A stretch of 64,000 nucleotides of DNA, taken from positions 1 through 64,000 of the forward strand of contig JBGALI010000012.1 in the NCBI GenBank assembly GCA_044223975.1, written 5' to 3'. Positions 34,307 through 43,103 of this stretch are shown in pieces. Made by a program: the position numbers and the translations under genes. Below the pieces are notes generated by a model. The model was not told the DNA's origin and ran no database searches. It worked only from the letters and a program-made list of their open reading frames with translations. Origin of the DNA: CAZCPB01 sp044223975. GTDB taxonomy: Bacteria; Planctomycetota; Phycisphaerae; Phycisphaerales; UBA1924. Each line of letters opens with the position of its first letter. The stretch's first letter is position 1.

Positions 34307-35053
34307 TTGAACCCTCCGACCGCACCCGCACGCCCGACCGCTGCCTCGCTCCGCGGACCGACGCGCCGTCTGCTCATCACCGCCGGACCGACCCACGAGC
34401 CCATCGACGCGGTGCGGTACCTCGGCAACCGATCTTCGGGTCGGGTTGGTGTAGCACTGGCCGAAGAAGCGGCCAGGCGCGGCTGGACCGTCACTCTGCT
34501 GCTCGGGCCGAACGCCCTTACACCTCCCGATTCGCGGGTTCGCGTGCTCCGGTTCCGTACCGCGGAGGATCTTCGGGGGCTGCTTCGCACGCACGTCCCG
34601 GACGCGGACGCCCTCGTCATGGCCGCGGCGGTAGCCGACTACCGCCCCAAGGTTGATCCCGCGTTTCTCGGGGGAAAGTTTCGCAGGCAGGATCAGAAAC
34701 TTGTGCTCGAACTGGAGCCGACCCCTGACCTTCTGGCCGAGGTCGCCCAGACCCGTCGCGCCGAGCAGCTTCTGGTGGGCTTCGCGCTCGAGCCGCGCCA
34801 CGAGATGATCGAGTCGGCCCGGGCCAAGCTGGTGAAGAAGAAAGTTGACCTGGTGGTGGCCAACCCGCTGGAAACCATGGACAGCGCGAGCATCGAAGCC
34901 ACTGTCATCGGCCGCGATGGATCGGAAGCGTCTACGCCGGGCGCGATCGACAAGATCGACTTCGCGGCATGGCTGCTGGACATCATCACGCCGCGCTTGA
35001 GCGCCGCAGGACCCGGCACAACGCGCGGGGAGAGGGGCGAGGGGATCGCATGA
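34307..35053 (+). CDS. coaB: phosphopantothenate--cysteine ligase (CoaB, stand-alone)
   Basis: A 248-residue protein corresponding to the CoaB half of the usual bifunctional CoaBC. It has LLITAGPTHEPIDAVRYLGN with RSSGRVG (CTP/phosphopantothenate binding), AAAVADYRPK and the KLVKKKVDLVVAN loop. The CoaC decarboxylase domain and its catalytic His are absent, so another gene must supply that step. CoaB joins cysteine to 4'-phosphopantothenate with CTP in CoA synthesis. The start is TTG at 34307, chosen because AAGGA lies 8 nt before it and no ATG fits. Its stop overlaps the next gene by ATGA. Confidence 0.9.
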   Translation: MNPPTAPARPTAASLRGPTRRLLITAGPTHEPIDAVRYLGNRSSGRVGVALAEEAARRGWTVTLLLGPNALTPPDSRVRVLRFRTAEDLRGLLRTHVPDADALVMAAAVADYRPKVDPAFLGGKFRRQDQKLVLELEPTPDLLAEVAQTRRAEQLLVGFALEPRHEMIESARAKLVKKKVDLVVANPLETMDSASIEATVIGRDGSEASTPGAIDKIDFAAWLLDIITPRLSAAGPGTTRGERGEGIA

Positions 35054-36999
35054 CTGACCGTCGTCCGGCACGGCCCAAAGACGCGCGGTCCGGCAAAGGT
35101 GGCGGCCATCCCGCCCGCGCTCTGGATCGCGAGACCCACCGTGCCCCGCGCGGGCCTGCATCGCTCGGGGGGGGCGTGCGCCTCGTGTACGAGGATGACG
35201 AGGTCATCGTCGTCGACAAGCCGCCGGGCCTCGTGACGGCAATTCTCCCGGGCGAACCCGACGCCGCGGCCGACAAGCCGAGCGTGTTCGGCGAACTGAA
35301 GCGGTACGCACGAGGCAGGCGGAAGGGCCCCGTGCGCGTATGGGTCATCCACCGACTCGACAAGGAAGCCTCGGGTCTCCTGGTGTTCGCAAAGACCGAG
35401 CGTGCGTTCGCGTGGCTGAAGGAAGACTTTCGGGCCCGCCGGGCGCACAGGCTCTATCTCGCCGTGGTGGAAAACGAATTCGCACCCGAGGCCTTGTCGG
35501 GCACGCTCCAGGGGTTCATGGCCGAGGACGATCGGGGGCTGATGCGCGGCGTGCCGGGGCGCAGCACGATCGCCGGGAACGACGATCGCGGGCCGCAGCT
35601 AGCGGTCACGCACTACCGCGTCATCGCGCAGGGCCAGGGTATGGCGCTGGTGCAGGTACGGTTGCGCACGGGCCGAAAGAACCAGATCCGCGTGCAGATG
35701 AGCGAGGCGGGCCACCCCCTGGTGGGCGACTATCGCTACCGCCCGCCGGGCACGCCCAAGGACCCGATCAAGCGGATGTGCCTGCACGCGACCGAGCTTG
35801 GTTTCTCGCACCCGTCGCGCGGCGAGACGCTTCGTTTCTCGAGTCCCGCGCCGCGCGCCTTCTGGACTCTCGTGGGAGCGCAGCCTCCGGTTCAAGGAAC
35901 GCCGGCGGACTTGCCCGGGATCGGCGCCGGTCAGCACGCTGGCGAGCCCGACGGCGAGCCGTACGGGGGCCGGAGTTCAGGCGTCAGCGGGCCGCCGAGG
36001 CCGAGCGAAATCGAGCCCGCCCCCGGATCCACGGCGGCCGCGTCGCCTGCTGGACCGCGTTTTGCGGCCGGTGCCGGACCGAGCGTCTCCACGTCGTGGG
36101 ACCACGTCGCGACGTGGTACGAAGACCTGCTCGATCGCGGCAGGAGTGATCATCAGCGCGACGTGATCATCCCGGGCGCTCTGCGCCTATTGCGCCCGGC
36201 CCGCGGCGGTCGTGTGCTCGACGTGGCGTGCGGGGAGGGAACGCTGTGCCGCCGCCTGGCCGCCATCGGCGTTGAGGCGGTCGGCGTCGACGCGTCTGAG
36301 AAACTCGTGAACGCCGCCCGGGCCGCGGGGCTGGCGCCGGGATCGGCGCCGGTGCGGTTCGAGGTCGGCGATGCGCGATCCATCGGCCAGGACCTGGGCA
36401 CGTTCGATGCCGCGGCGTGCGTCATGGCGCTCATGAACATCGATCCCATCGAGCCGGTGCTCCGCGGCGTGGCGCGGGTGCTGCGGCCCGGCGGCGCGTT
36501 CGTGGCCGTGCTTCTGCACCCGGCGTTCCGCGCCCCGGGCCAGACGAGCTGGGGGTGGGACGAAGCGCGAGGGGAGACCGGACGCGAGAGCGATCGCGGT
36601 CGTGACCGACGCGGCGCCAAGTTTGATCCTCGGGAACGACGGCCGGGCAAGCCGCCGGCTCCGCAGCGCGGTCCGACCACGGGCCAGGGCAGGAGCGGCG
36701 TTCGCCAGTACCGGCGCGTCGACGGCTACCTCTCCCACGGTCAGACGCCGATCGTAATGAACCCCGGCCACGCGGCCCACGGCAAGGAACCGGTCACGAC
36801 ATGGACCTTCCACCGGCCGATCCAGGCGTACGCCAAAGCACTCGCCGAATCGGGGTTCATGATCGAGGCGCTCGAGGAGTGGCCGAGCCTCCGGCGCAGC
36901 GCGCCGGGTCCGCGCGCCTCCGAAGAGAACCGGGCCAGGCACGAGATCCCGATGTTTCTGGGCATCCGCGCGGTGCTCGTGCCGGCTCGAACCGCGTGA
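35050..36999 (+). CDS. RluA-type pseudouridine synthase fused to SAM-dependent methyltransferase
   Basis: A 649-residue fusion. Residues ~40-275 form an RluA-family pseudouridine synthase (VYEDDEVIVVDKPPG; catalytic Asp104 in HRLDKEASG; RLRTGRKNQIRVQM). A disordered Gly/Pro/Ser linker (~278-345) leads to a class I methyltransferase (SAM motif VLDVACGEG at 389-397, then GVDASEKLVNAAR and ARVLRPGGAFVAVLLHP). The C-terminal part has a charged insertion (~515-560), then GYLSHGQTPIVM and WTFHRPIQAYAKAL. The synthase half isomerises uridine in rRNA or tRNA; the methylation target is unknown. The ATG overlaps the coaB stop (ATGA), so the two are translationally coupled. A longer frame to 34969 lies inside coaB and is rejected. 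Confidence 0.9.
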   Translation: MTDRRPARPKDARSGKGGGHPARALDRETHRAPRGPASLGGGVRLVYEDDEVIVVDKPPGLVTAILPGEPDAAADKPSVFGELKRYARGRRKGPVRVWVIHRLDKEASGLLVFAKTERAFAWLKEDFRARRAHRLYLAVVENEFAPEALSGTLQGFMAEDDRGLMRGVPGRSTIAGNDDRGPQLAVTHYRVIAQGQGMALVQVRLRTGRKNQIRVQMSEAGHPLVGDYRYRPPGTPKDPIKRMCLHATELGFSHPSRGETLRFSSPAPRAFWTLVGAQPPVQGTPADLPGIGAGQHAGEPDGEPYGGRSSGVSGPPRPSEIEPAPGSTAAASPAGPRFAAGAGPSVSTSWDHVATWYEDLLDRGRSDHQRDVIIPGALRLLRPARGGRVLDVACGEGTLCRRLAAIGVEAVGVDASEKLVNAARAAGLAPGSAPVRFEVGDARSIGQDLGTFDAAACVMALMNIDPIEPVLRGVARVLRPGGAFVAVLLHPAFRAPGQTSWGWDEARGETGRESDRGRDRRGAKFDPRERRPGKPPAPQRGPTTGQGRSGVRQYRRVDGYLSHGQTPIVMNPGHAAHGKEPVTTWTFHRPIQAYAKALAESGFMIEALEEWPSLRRSAPGPRASEENRARHEIPMFLGIRAVLVPARTA

Positions 37000-37017
37000 G
37001 GCGGTCGGCGCGGCGTG

Positions 37018-37755
37018 TCAGGCCGGGGGCGCCGCGAAATCTTCCATGCCCGGGATGGTGAATCCCATGGCCCTGGCCGCGCCGGGGAACAGGATGTAAT
37101 TCTCTTTGTGCACGTGGCGATGCGTGTCGCTCTCCAACTCGTTCAGGTCGTGCAGCAGGGCGCGGAAGGTGGGGCACGCGTCGGCCGGGGGAACAAATCC
37201 GCCGGTAAGCGATCGCATGCGGGCCAGGGCCTCGCCCGCGTCTTCGTGCTCGTTCATCATGCACCGGATCGCGTCGCTCACGAGAGGGGCCGGCCCGCCA
37301 CCGTCTCTCTCGATCGTGCGGATCGCGGGGAAGAGAACTCGCTCCTCGGCCGCCATGTGCTCGAACATATCTCCTGCGAAGGCGTCGACGGTGCGCCGCA
37401 GGTCGCCGAGTTCCGCGTGACGATCACCGTGCGCCCGCTCGACCTTGGCCGCCATCTCGCAGAGCCGCGGCAGTTCGGTCTTCAGTCGCGCGTGGTGGGT
37501 CCGCTCGATGTGGTCGGCAAGGTCGGTCATGGTCATTCCCATGACGTCGGGCTCGCCGGTGCCGGGGCTGCCCATCAGGCGCAGTGCACCGAGGACCTCA
37601 CCAGGCGACACGCCGCGCTCGGCGCAGGCTTCTCCCAGGCGGCGGCGGCCTTGGCAGCAGTAGTCGATTCCAAAGCTCTCGAAGACGCGGCCCGTGGCGG
37701 GGCGGCGGGCCACGATGGTCGCGACCGGGGTGTCGAGGATCGCTTGCGAGTCCAT
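37018..37755 (-). CDS. ric: iron-sulfur cluster repair di-iron protein (RIC/YtfE/ScdA family)
   Basis: A 245-residue protein of usual length. The ScdA_N domain has the conserved Cys pair in FGIDYCCQG (C33, C34). The C-terminal hemerythrin-like domain shows its di-iron ligands in ERTHHARL, MFEHMAAEE, MMNEHEDAG and THRHVHKEN. RIC proteins restore Fe-S clusters damaged by nitric oxide or oxidants and are often controlled by NO regulators. AAGGAG lies 7 nt before the ATG. A dyad 60 bp upstream (37816-37831) is a candidate operator. Neighbouring genes code for molybdenum and Fe-S enzymes (formate dehydrogenase), possible clients. Confidence 0.93.
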   Translation of the reverse strand: MDSQAILDTPVATIVARRPATGRVFESFGIDYCCQGRRRLGEACAERGVSPGEVLGALRLMGSPGTGEPDVMGMTMTDLADHIERTHHARLKTELPRLCEMAAKVERAHGDRHAELGDLRRTVDAFAGDMFEHMAAEERVLFPAIRTIERDGGGPAPLVSDAIRCMMNEHEDAGEALARMRSLTGGFVPPADACPTFRALLHDLNELESDTHRHVHKENYILFPGAARAMGFTIPGMEDFAAPPA

Positions 37756-37815
37756 GGCGTTCTCCTTGGAAAGGTGCTCGTCGAAAAGGTACGCGCCCCG
37801 AAAGACTATTTCTAG

Positions 37816-37831
37816 ATATGGTTATCCATAT
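37816..37831. promoter_or_regulatory. perfect dyad upstream of ric, candidate operator
   Basis: ATATGG-TTAT-CCATAT, a perfect 6+6 inverted repeat with a 4-bp centre in an AT-rich island within GC-rich DNA. It lies between the divergent ric (start 37755) and fhs (start 37998) genes. Architecture fits a dimeric repressor such as Rrf2/NsrR type. No regulator gene is next to it. Confidence 0.5.
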
Positions 37832-37867
37832 TCGATCCGCCGAGCCCGCTTGTCGCGGTGCTGAACC

Positions 37868-37896
37868 CTGACAACTCTCCAAAAGGATGCTATTGT
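37868..37896 (+). promoter_or_regulatory. candidate sigma70-type promoter for fhs
   Basis: CTGACA (37868-37873) and TATTGT (37891-37896) with a 17-bp spacer, giving a leader of about 95 nt before the fhs ATG. The leader holds small inverted repeats (GATCGG/CCGATC; GGCGTG/CACGCC), with no riboswitch that I recognise. Confidence 0.5.
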
Positions 37897-37997
37897 CCTT
37901 TATCGTGAACTCGATCGGCTTCGCGACCGATCCGGGTTAGGAGGCGTGCCACGCCGAAAGCACAATTGGGGCACCCAGATGCGTCGGAAGGGATCCC

Positions 37998-39959
37998 ATG
38001 CACAACGGAAACGTCGTTCACCCTGCCGCCCGCAAGCCACGAGTGACGGAGCGTGAGCCAGCGACTCAAACCTGGCATCCAACCCCACTCCTGGTGCGGC
38101 GACCAGTCCCCTCGGACATTGCGATCGCCCAGGATGCGACGCTGAAACCAATCGCCGAATTGGCGGCGGAGATCGGCATTCTGCCGTCGGAACTCGAGCC
38201 GTACGGGCACACCAAGGCCAAGGTGCACCTGAACATTCGCGACCGACTGGCCGATCGCCAGAACGGCAAGTACATCGCCGTTACGGCGATCACGCCGACC
38301 CCCCTTGGCGAAGGCAAGACGACCGTCACGATCGGGCTCTCGCAGGCGCTGGGCGCCCACCTGGGCAAGCGGGTGTTCTCGTGCATCCGCCAGCCCTCCA
38401 TGGGACCGACGTTCGGCATCAAGGGCGGCGCCGCCGGAGGCGGGTACGCGCAGGTCGTCCCCATGGAGGACTTCAACCTCCACCTTACGGGGGACACGCA
38501 CGCGGCAGCCTCGGCGAACAACCTGCTTGCCGCGGCGATCGATACGCGCCTGCTGTACGAAGAGACGCACGCGGATGATCAGGCCCTGGCGGCGGCGCAG
38601 TGCAAGAAGGACAGTTCGGGCACGATCCAATTCGCCCCCCACCACCTGCGTCGGATGGAGCGGCTGGGAATCCGCGCCGCGTCGCCGGCGGAATTGACCC
38701 CTGAGCAGGTGCGGGCGGTGTTCCGTCTCGATATCGAGCCGACGTCGATCACGTGGAACCGCGTGCTCGACATCAACGACCGCATGCTGCGGCAGGTGCA
38801 GATCGGCCTGGGGAGTGAGGAAAAACTGCCTCGCCAGACCGGGTTCGACATCGCCGTGGCGAGCGAGATCATGGCGGTGCTCGCGCTCAGCACGGGCCTC
38901 GAGGACATGCGCGACCGCCTGCGGCGGATGGTGATCGGGATGAGCCGCGACGGTAAGCCGGTCACGGCGGACGACCTCGGGGTGGCGGGCGCACTCACCG
39001 TTCTGATGAAAGACGCGATCATGCCCAACCTCCTCCAGACGCTGGAGGGCACGCCGGTCTTCGTGCACGCGGGGCCGTTCGCGAACATCGCGCACGGCAA
39101 TTCCTCCATCATCGCCGACCAGATCGCGCTCAAGCTGGCGGACTACGTGGTGACCGAGGCCGGGTTCGGCTCGGACATCGGCTTTGAGAAGTTCGCCAAC
39201 ATCAAGTGCCGCGCGAGCGGGCTGGCGCCGCAGTGCGTCGTGCTGGTGGCGACGATCCGTGCGCTCAAGATGCACGGCGGCGGCCCCAAGGTGGTGGCGG
39301 GCAAGCCGCTCGACGAGGTGTACAAGAAGGAGAACCTCGAGCTGCTCCGCGCGGGATTGCCCAACCTCGAGCGGCACATCCAGAACGCGGTGGCGTACGG
39401 CGTGCCGGTCGTGGTGGCGGTGAACTCGTTCGAGACCGACACGGATGCGGAGGTGAGGCTGGTGCAGAAGGCCTCGATGAGCGCCGGCGCCAAGGCGGCC
39501 GTGCGCTGCAGCGTGTGGGCCGACGGCGGGGCCGGCGCGGCAGACTTGGCCGAGGCCGTGGTCGAGGCCTGCCAGCAGCCCGGCGAGTTTGATTTCCTGT
39601 ACCCCGGGGACGCGCCCATCAAGGACAAGATCCTGCGGATCGCCCAAACATACGGCGCTTCCGGCGTCGACTATTCGCCCGAGGCCAGCGCCAAGATTGA
39701 CCTGTATACTCGCCTTGGGTACACGCGGTTCCCCATCTGCATGGCGAAGACGCACCTGTCGTTCTCCGATCAGCCGGAGGCGAAGGGAGCGCCGACGGGG
39801 TTCCGCCTGACCATCCGGGACGTGCGGGCGTCGGTGGGCGCGGGGTTCATCTACCCGCTGGTCGGCACCATGCGCACCATGCCCGGACTGCCGCCCCGCC
39901 CGGCGTTCATCGACGTCGACATCGACGTGCAGACCGGACGCGTGCAGGGACTGTTCTGA
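37998..39959 (+). CDS. fhs: formate--tetrahydrofolate ligase
   Basis: A 653-residue protein. After a ~40-residue N-terminal extension it follows the family: LKPIAELAAEIGIL, ATP-binding ITPTPLGEGKTTVTIGL, RQPSMGPTFGIKGGAAGGGY, FANIAHGNSSIIAD and TEAGFGSDIGFEKF. It makes 10-formyl-THF from formate, ATP and THF, the folate entry of the C1 pathway. GGAAGGGA lies just before the ATG. The moeA-mobA-fdhD-fdhAB genes nearby suggest joint control of formate use: formate is either oxidised by the dehydrogenase or assimilated by Fhs. Confidence 0.96.
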   Translation: MHNGNVVHPAARKPRVTEREPATQTWHPTPLLVRRPVPSDIAIAQDATLKPIAELAAEIGILPSELEPYGHTKAKVHLNIRDRLADRQNGKYIAVTAITPTPLGEGKTTVTIGLSQALGAHLGKRVFSCIRQPSMGPTFGIKGGAAGGGYAQVVPMEDFNLHLTGDTHAAASANNLLAAAIDTRLLYEETHADDQALAAAQCKKDSSGTIQFAPHHLRRMERLGIRAASPAELTPEQVRAVFRLDIEPTSITWNRVLDINDRMLRQVQIGLGSEEKLPRQTGFDIAVASEIMAVLALSTGLEDMRDRLRRMVIGMSRDGKPVTADDLGVAGALTVLMKDAIMPNLLQTLEGTPVFVHAGPFANIAHGNSSIIADQIALKLADYVVTEAGFGSDIGFEKFANIKCRASGLAPQCVVLVATIRALKMHGGGPKVVAGKPLDEVYKKENLELLRAGLPNLERHIQNAVAYGVPVVVAVNSFETDTDAEVRLVQKASMSAGAKAAVRCSVWADGGAGAADLAEAVVEACQQPGEFDFLYPGDAPIKDKILRIAQTYGASGVDYSPEASAKIDLYTRLGYTRFPICMAKTHLSFSDQPEAKGAPTGFRLTIRDVRASVGAGFIYPLVGTMRTMPGLPPRPAFIDVDIDVQTGRVQGLF

Positions 39960-40046
39960 GGACGATCATCGCTCCGGATCGTCATCGCTGCGTTCAGGCA
40001 CCGCGCCCTGGCTCGCTTCAGCTATCCTTCGGACAAGGAGGCACCG

Positions 40047-40400
40047 ATGGCCTTGCCCCGACCGTACGAGGCGATGAAGAATACGCACCCGGCGCTGATG
40101 AAGGCGTACGAGGCGTTCGGCGCCGCGTGCGCGGCTTCGGGACCGCTCGACGCACGCTCCATCGCCATCATCAAGCTCGCCGTCTCCTTCGGGGCGGGGC
40201 TGGAGGGCGCGGCGCACTCGCACGCCCGGAAGGCTCTGGCCGCGGGCTGGACGGCCGAGGAACTCATGCACGCGGCTCGCCTCTGCGCCCCCACCATCGG
40301 CTTCCCGGCCATGATGCGGGCCCGCCAGTGGGTAGGCGACGTGGTTGAATCTCCGGCGCCGAGATCGCGGAAGGCCCCGAGGAAGACCAAGGGTCGGTAG
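40047..40400 (+). CDS. carboxymuconolactone decarboxylase (CMD)/AhpD-like family protein
   Basis: A 117-residue all-helical protein with the CMD-family pattern: SIAIIKLAVSFGAGLEGAAHSHARKALAAGWTAEE split over two helices, with the conserved His in HSHARKAL. The usual CxxC or single catalytic Cys before that His is replaced by GAA, so peroxidase or disulfide chemistry is not expected. A basic tail (RSRKAPRKTKGR) ends the protein. AAGGAGG precedes the ATG. It sits 87 bp after fhs and 21 bp before moeA, probably in the same transcript as the molybdenum genes. Function unknown. Confidence 0.82.
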   Translation: MALPRPYEAMKNTHPALMKAYEAFGAACAASGPLDARSIAIIKLAVSFGAGLEGAAHSHARKALAAGWTAEELMHAARLCAPTIGFPAMMRARQWVGDVVESPAPRSRKAPRKTKGR

Positions 40401-40421
40401 CGAGCGTGGGCCGCGACAATC

Positions 40422-41630
40422 ATGGACGCCACCACAACCGCTGATGGGCCTCGTCCGATCGAATCGCCTGCCGGCGCGGTCGCCGCGCTGACGCATCACC
40501 TCACCGCGCTAGGCGGAGAAGACATCCCCGCGGACCAGGCGGTGGGCAGGGTGCTGGCGAAATCACCCGTGACCGACCGGCCCAGCCCCGCGGCGGACGT
40601 GAGCGCGCTGGACGGCTACGCGGTCTGTGTTCACGATGCCGGCGCTGGTGTGCTGCCCGTAGTGGGCGAATCGCGTGCGGGCTCTCGACCCGACGCGTTC
40701 CAGGGCGGGACCGCGATGAAGATCAGCACCGGTGCGATCGTGCCCCATGGGGCGGACGCGATCGTTCGGCGGGAGGACTGTGAGCACCGAGACGGGCGCA
40801 TCTACTTCACGCAGGCGGTCCATTCCGGCGCGGGCGTCCGCCGCCAAGGCGAGAACGCCGCGGCGGGGGCACCGCTGGGCAGGGCCGGTGATCTCGTCAC
40901 GCCCGCACTGGCCGGGGCGTGCGCGATGTTCGGGGCTCGGCGTGTCGCCGTCCACCGGCGCGTTCGGATCGCGATTCTCGTCACCGGCGACGAGGTGATC
41001 GATGCAGCCGAGTCTCTCGCGCCGTGGCAGCTCCGCGACTCTAACGGCCCGGCGCTGCGGGCCATGCTGGGCAGCTCGCCCTGGGTCGAAGTCACATCGC
41101 ACGAGCGAACCGGCGACGACTCTGACGCCACTCGCAGTTCGCTTCGGAAAGGGATTGAACGAGCGGACCTCCTGCTGGTCACGGGCGGCGTTTCGGTCGG
41201 CGAGCACGACGTTGTGCCCGCGGCGCTGAGCGAACTGGGAGCAAGGACAGTGTTCCATCGCCTGAAGCAGCGCCCGGGCAGGCCGGCGCTCGGCGCGGTC
41301 CTCCCGGGCGGGAAGGCCGTCCTGGCGCTGCCGGGGAACCCCGTCTCGGTACTGGTCACGGCGCGCCGGATGGCTCGCCCGGTCGCGGCCCACATGGCGG
41401 GGATTCGGGAGGGCGAACGCACGCACGTCGTCCGCATTCGCGGGCACGATCGACCGCTCGATCTCTGGTGGCATCGGCTGGCCCGTCTGGTGGCTCCGGG
41501 CGTGGCGGAGGTCTGCGACGGCAAAGGCTCCGGCGACCTGATCGCGGCCGCGGCGAGCAACGGGTTCGTTGAGATCCCGCCCGGCGAGACTTCGGACGGC
41601 CCGTGGCCGTTCTACCCGTGGGCGTGGTGA
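40422..41630 (+). CDS. moeA: molybdopterin molybdenumtransferase MoeA
   Basis: A 402-residue protein of normal length. Domains in order: DVSALDGYAV, MKISTGAIVPHGADAIVRRE, the MoCF-binding domain with ILVTGDEVI, SNGPALRAML and VTGGVSVGEHDVV, then ALPGNPVSVLV and the C-terminal beta-barrel. MoeA inserts molybdenum into adenylated molybdopterin. It is the first of moeA-mobA-fdhD, opposite formate dehydrogenase, which needs the finished cofactor. Its stop lies 17 bp before the mobA ATG. Confidence 0.93.
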   Translation: MDATTTADGPRPIESPAGAVAALTHHLTALGGEDIPADQAVGRVLAKSPVTDRPSPAADVSALDGYAVCVHDAGAGVLPVVGESRAGSRPDAFQGGTAMKISTGAIVPHGADAIVRREDCEHRDGRIYFTQAVHSGAGVRRQGENAAAGAPLGRAGDLVTPALAGACAMFGARRVAVHRRVRIAILVTGDEVIDAAESLAPWQLRDSNGPALRAMLGSSPWVEVTSHERTGDDSDATRSSLRKGIERADLLLVTGGVSVGEHDVVPAALSELGARTVFHRLKQRPGRPALGAVLPGGKAVLALPGNPVSVLVTARRMARPVAAHMAGIREGERTHVVRIRGHDRPLDLWWHRLARLVAPGVAEVCDGKGSGDLIAAAASNGFVEIPPGETSDGPWPFYPWAW

Positions 41631-41647
41631 ACCCCCAGGAGCGCGGC

Positions 41648-42247
41648 ATGGAACCTGTGCAGCCCATCGTGCTCGTCGGCGGCAGCAGCCGGCGCTTTGG
41701 GCGGGACAAGCTCCGGGAACCGCTTTCCGCCGCCAATGACGAATGGCTCGTCGATCGCTCGATCGCGGCGCTGCGGGCCGTGTTCGGACCCGTGGTAAAA
41801 CTCGTGGGGCGGTGCGATCCGCTCGTGCTGGCGCGTGGTGACGGCGGGATCGAAGACACGTACGCGGATCGCGGCCCGATCGGAGGAATCGTGTCGGCGC
41901 TGGAACAGGGGCGTGCGGCCTTTGTGCTGGCGGGAGATCTGCCGAACATCACCGCCGACGTTGTGTTCAGGATCATGACAAGCGCGGCGCACGCCCCCAC
42001 CGCCTGGGCGGTCCTCGCGCGATCCGATCGACTTGAGCCATGCGTAGGTCTGTACCGCTCAGCAGCTCTGCCTGCGCTCACGTCCCGCCTCCATGACGCT
42101 GCGGGACGCCGGAGCCTGCACGATGCGCTTCCCGCGGAGCATGTCGTGGGCGTCGAGTGCGGCTCGGAGCATCTCGTGAACGCCAACGTGCCGGAAGATC
42201 TCGCAACAACCGCCAACCACAGACCCACGCGGCAAGCACCCGGCTAG
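41648..42247 (+). CDS. mobA: molybdenum cofactor guanylyltransferase MobA
   Basis: A 199-residue nucleotidyltransferase with the GTP-binding start IVLVGGSSRRFGRDK, DRGPIGGIVSALE and VLAGDLPNIT (AGDxP metal loop). It attaches GMP to Mo-molybdopterin to form the bis-MGD cofactor used by formate dehydrogenase. A longer frame starts at GTG 41603 inside moeA, but the ATG at 41648 has CAGGAG 7 nt upstream. The C-terminal His/Arg/Pro tail is poorly conserved-looking. It lies 10 bp before fdhD. Confidence 0.9.
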   Translation: MEPVQPIVLVGGSSRRFGRDKLREPLSAANDEWLVDRSIAALRAVFGPVVKLVGRCDPLVLARGDGGIEDTYADRGPIGGIVSALEQGRAAFVLAGDLPNITADVVFRIMTSAAHAPTAWAVLARSDRLEPCVGLYRSAALPALTSRLHDAAGRRSLHDALPAEHVVGVECGSEHLVNANVPEDLATTANHRPTRQAPG

Positions 42248-42257
42248 CCTTCCCTCA

Positions 42258-43103
42258 ATGACAGGCGAGAGCGAGCAATTCACGGTGCGGAGTTTCGAGC
42301 AGGGCCGGCTGGGCCCGGCTCGGAGCGATGACCTCGCCGTTGAAGAGCCGCTCGAAATCCGCGTGGCCGGCCGGCCTGTGAGCGTCACGATGCGCACGCC
42401 CGGGCACGATGACGAACTCGCCGCGGGCTTTCTGCTGGGCGAAGGGATCGTGCGACGGCGCGAGGACATCGGGCACATCCGTCGCTGCCCCGAAGCCGCG
42501 GACGGCGGTGTGATCGACGTGCTGGTCAGCCCCGGGGTCGCGGTGGACTTTGCCGCGCTGACGCGCCACGTGTTCGCGTCGTCGAGCTGCGGCGTGTGCG
42601 GGCTGGCCTCGATCGACGCGGTGCGGAAGCGCCTTCCCGGCGTGGAGTCTCGAGTGTCCATCCGCGCTCAGACCCTGCTGGCATTGCCGGGCCGCCTGCG
42701 ACAGACGCAGCCCACATTCGATGCCACGGGCGGACTCCACGCCGCGGGGCTCTTCGATGGCGCGGGCACCCTGCTGGTATCGCGCGAAGACGTCGGCCGG
42801 CACAACGCGGTGGACAAGGTGGTGGGCCACGCGCTACTTCACGCGATGGTCCCCCTTTCGTCGCACGTGCTGCTCGTGAGCGGCCGTGCCAGCTTCGAGA
42901 TCGTTCAGAAAGCCCTCGCGGCAGGGATTTCGATCATCGCGGCGGTCTCCGCCCCCTCGTCCCTCGCGGTCGAACTCGCCGAGGAAGCGGGCATCACGCT
43001 CGCGGGCTTCCTCCGTCCGGGCCGGTTCAACGTGTACGCGCATGCGCACCGCATCGACACGGGCGATCAGGCGGGCGCGAGCGAGACCGCGATCACCTTG
43101 TAG
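42258..43103 (+). CDS. fdhD: formate dehydrogenase accessory sulfurtransferase FdhD
   Basis: A 281-residue protein with family motifs: VEEPLEIRVAGRPVSVTMRT, GHDDELAAGFLLGEG, the CxxC loop SSCGVCG (C111, C114), FDATGGLHAAGLF, EDVGRHNAVDKVVG and SGRASFEIVQKAL. FdhD transfers sulfur, supplied by an IscS-type desulfurase, to the Mo-bis-MGD cofactor so that formate dehydrogenase is active. It is the last gene of the plus-strand molybdenum run. Its 3' end overlaps the convergent dehydrogenase alpha gene by 37 bp. Confidence 0.95.
   Translation: MTGESEQFTVRSFEQGRLGPARSDDLAVEEPLEIRVAGRPVSVTMRTPGHDDELAAGFLLGEGIVRRREDIGHIRRCPEAADGGVIDVLVSPGVAVDFAALTRHVFASSSCGVCGLASIDAVRKRLPGVESRVSIRAQTLLALPGRLRQTQPTFDATGGLHAAGLFDGAGTLLVSREDVGRHNAVDKVVGHALLHAMVPLSSHVLLVSGRASFEIVQKALAAGISIIAAVSAPSSLAVELAEEAGITLAGFLRPGRFNVYAHAHRIDTGDQAGASETAITL

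Noticed and set aside
37897..37997. Riboswitch in the fhs leader
   Set aside because: Small stems are present, but none matches the THF, SAM or molybdenum-cofactor riboswitch cores that I could recognise.
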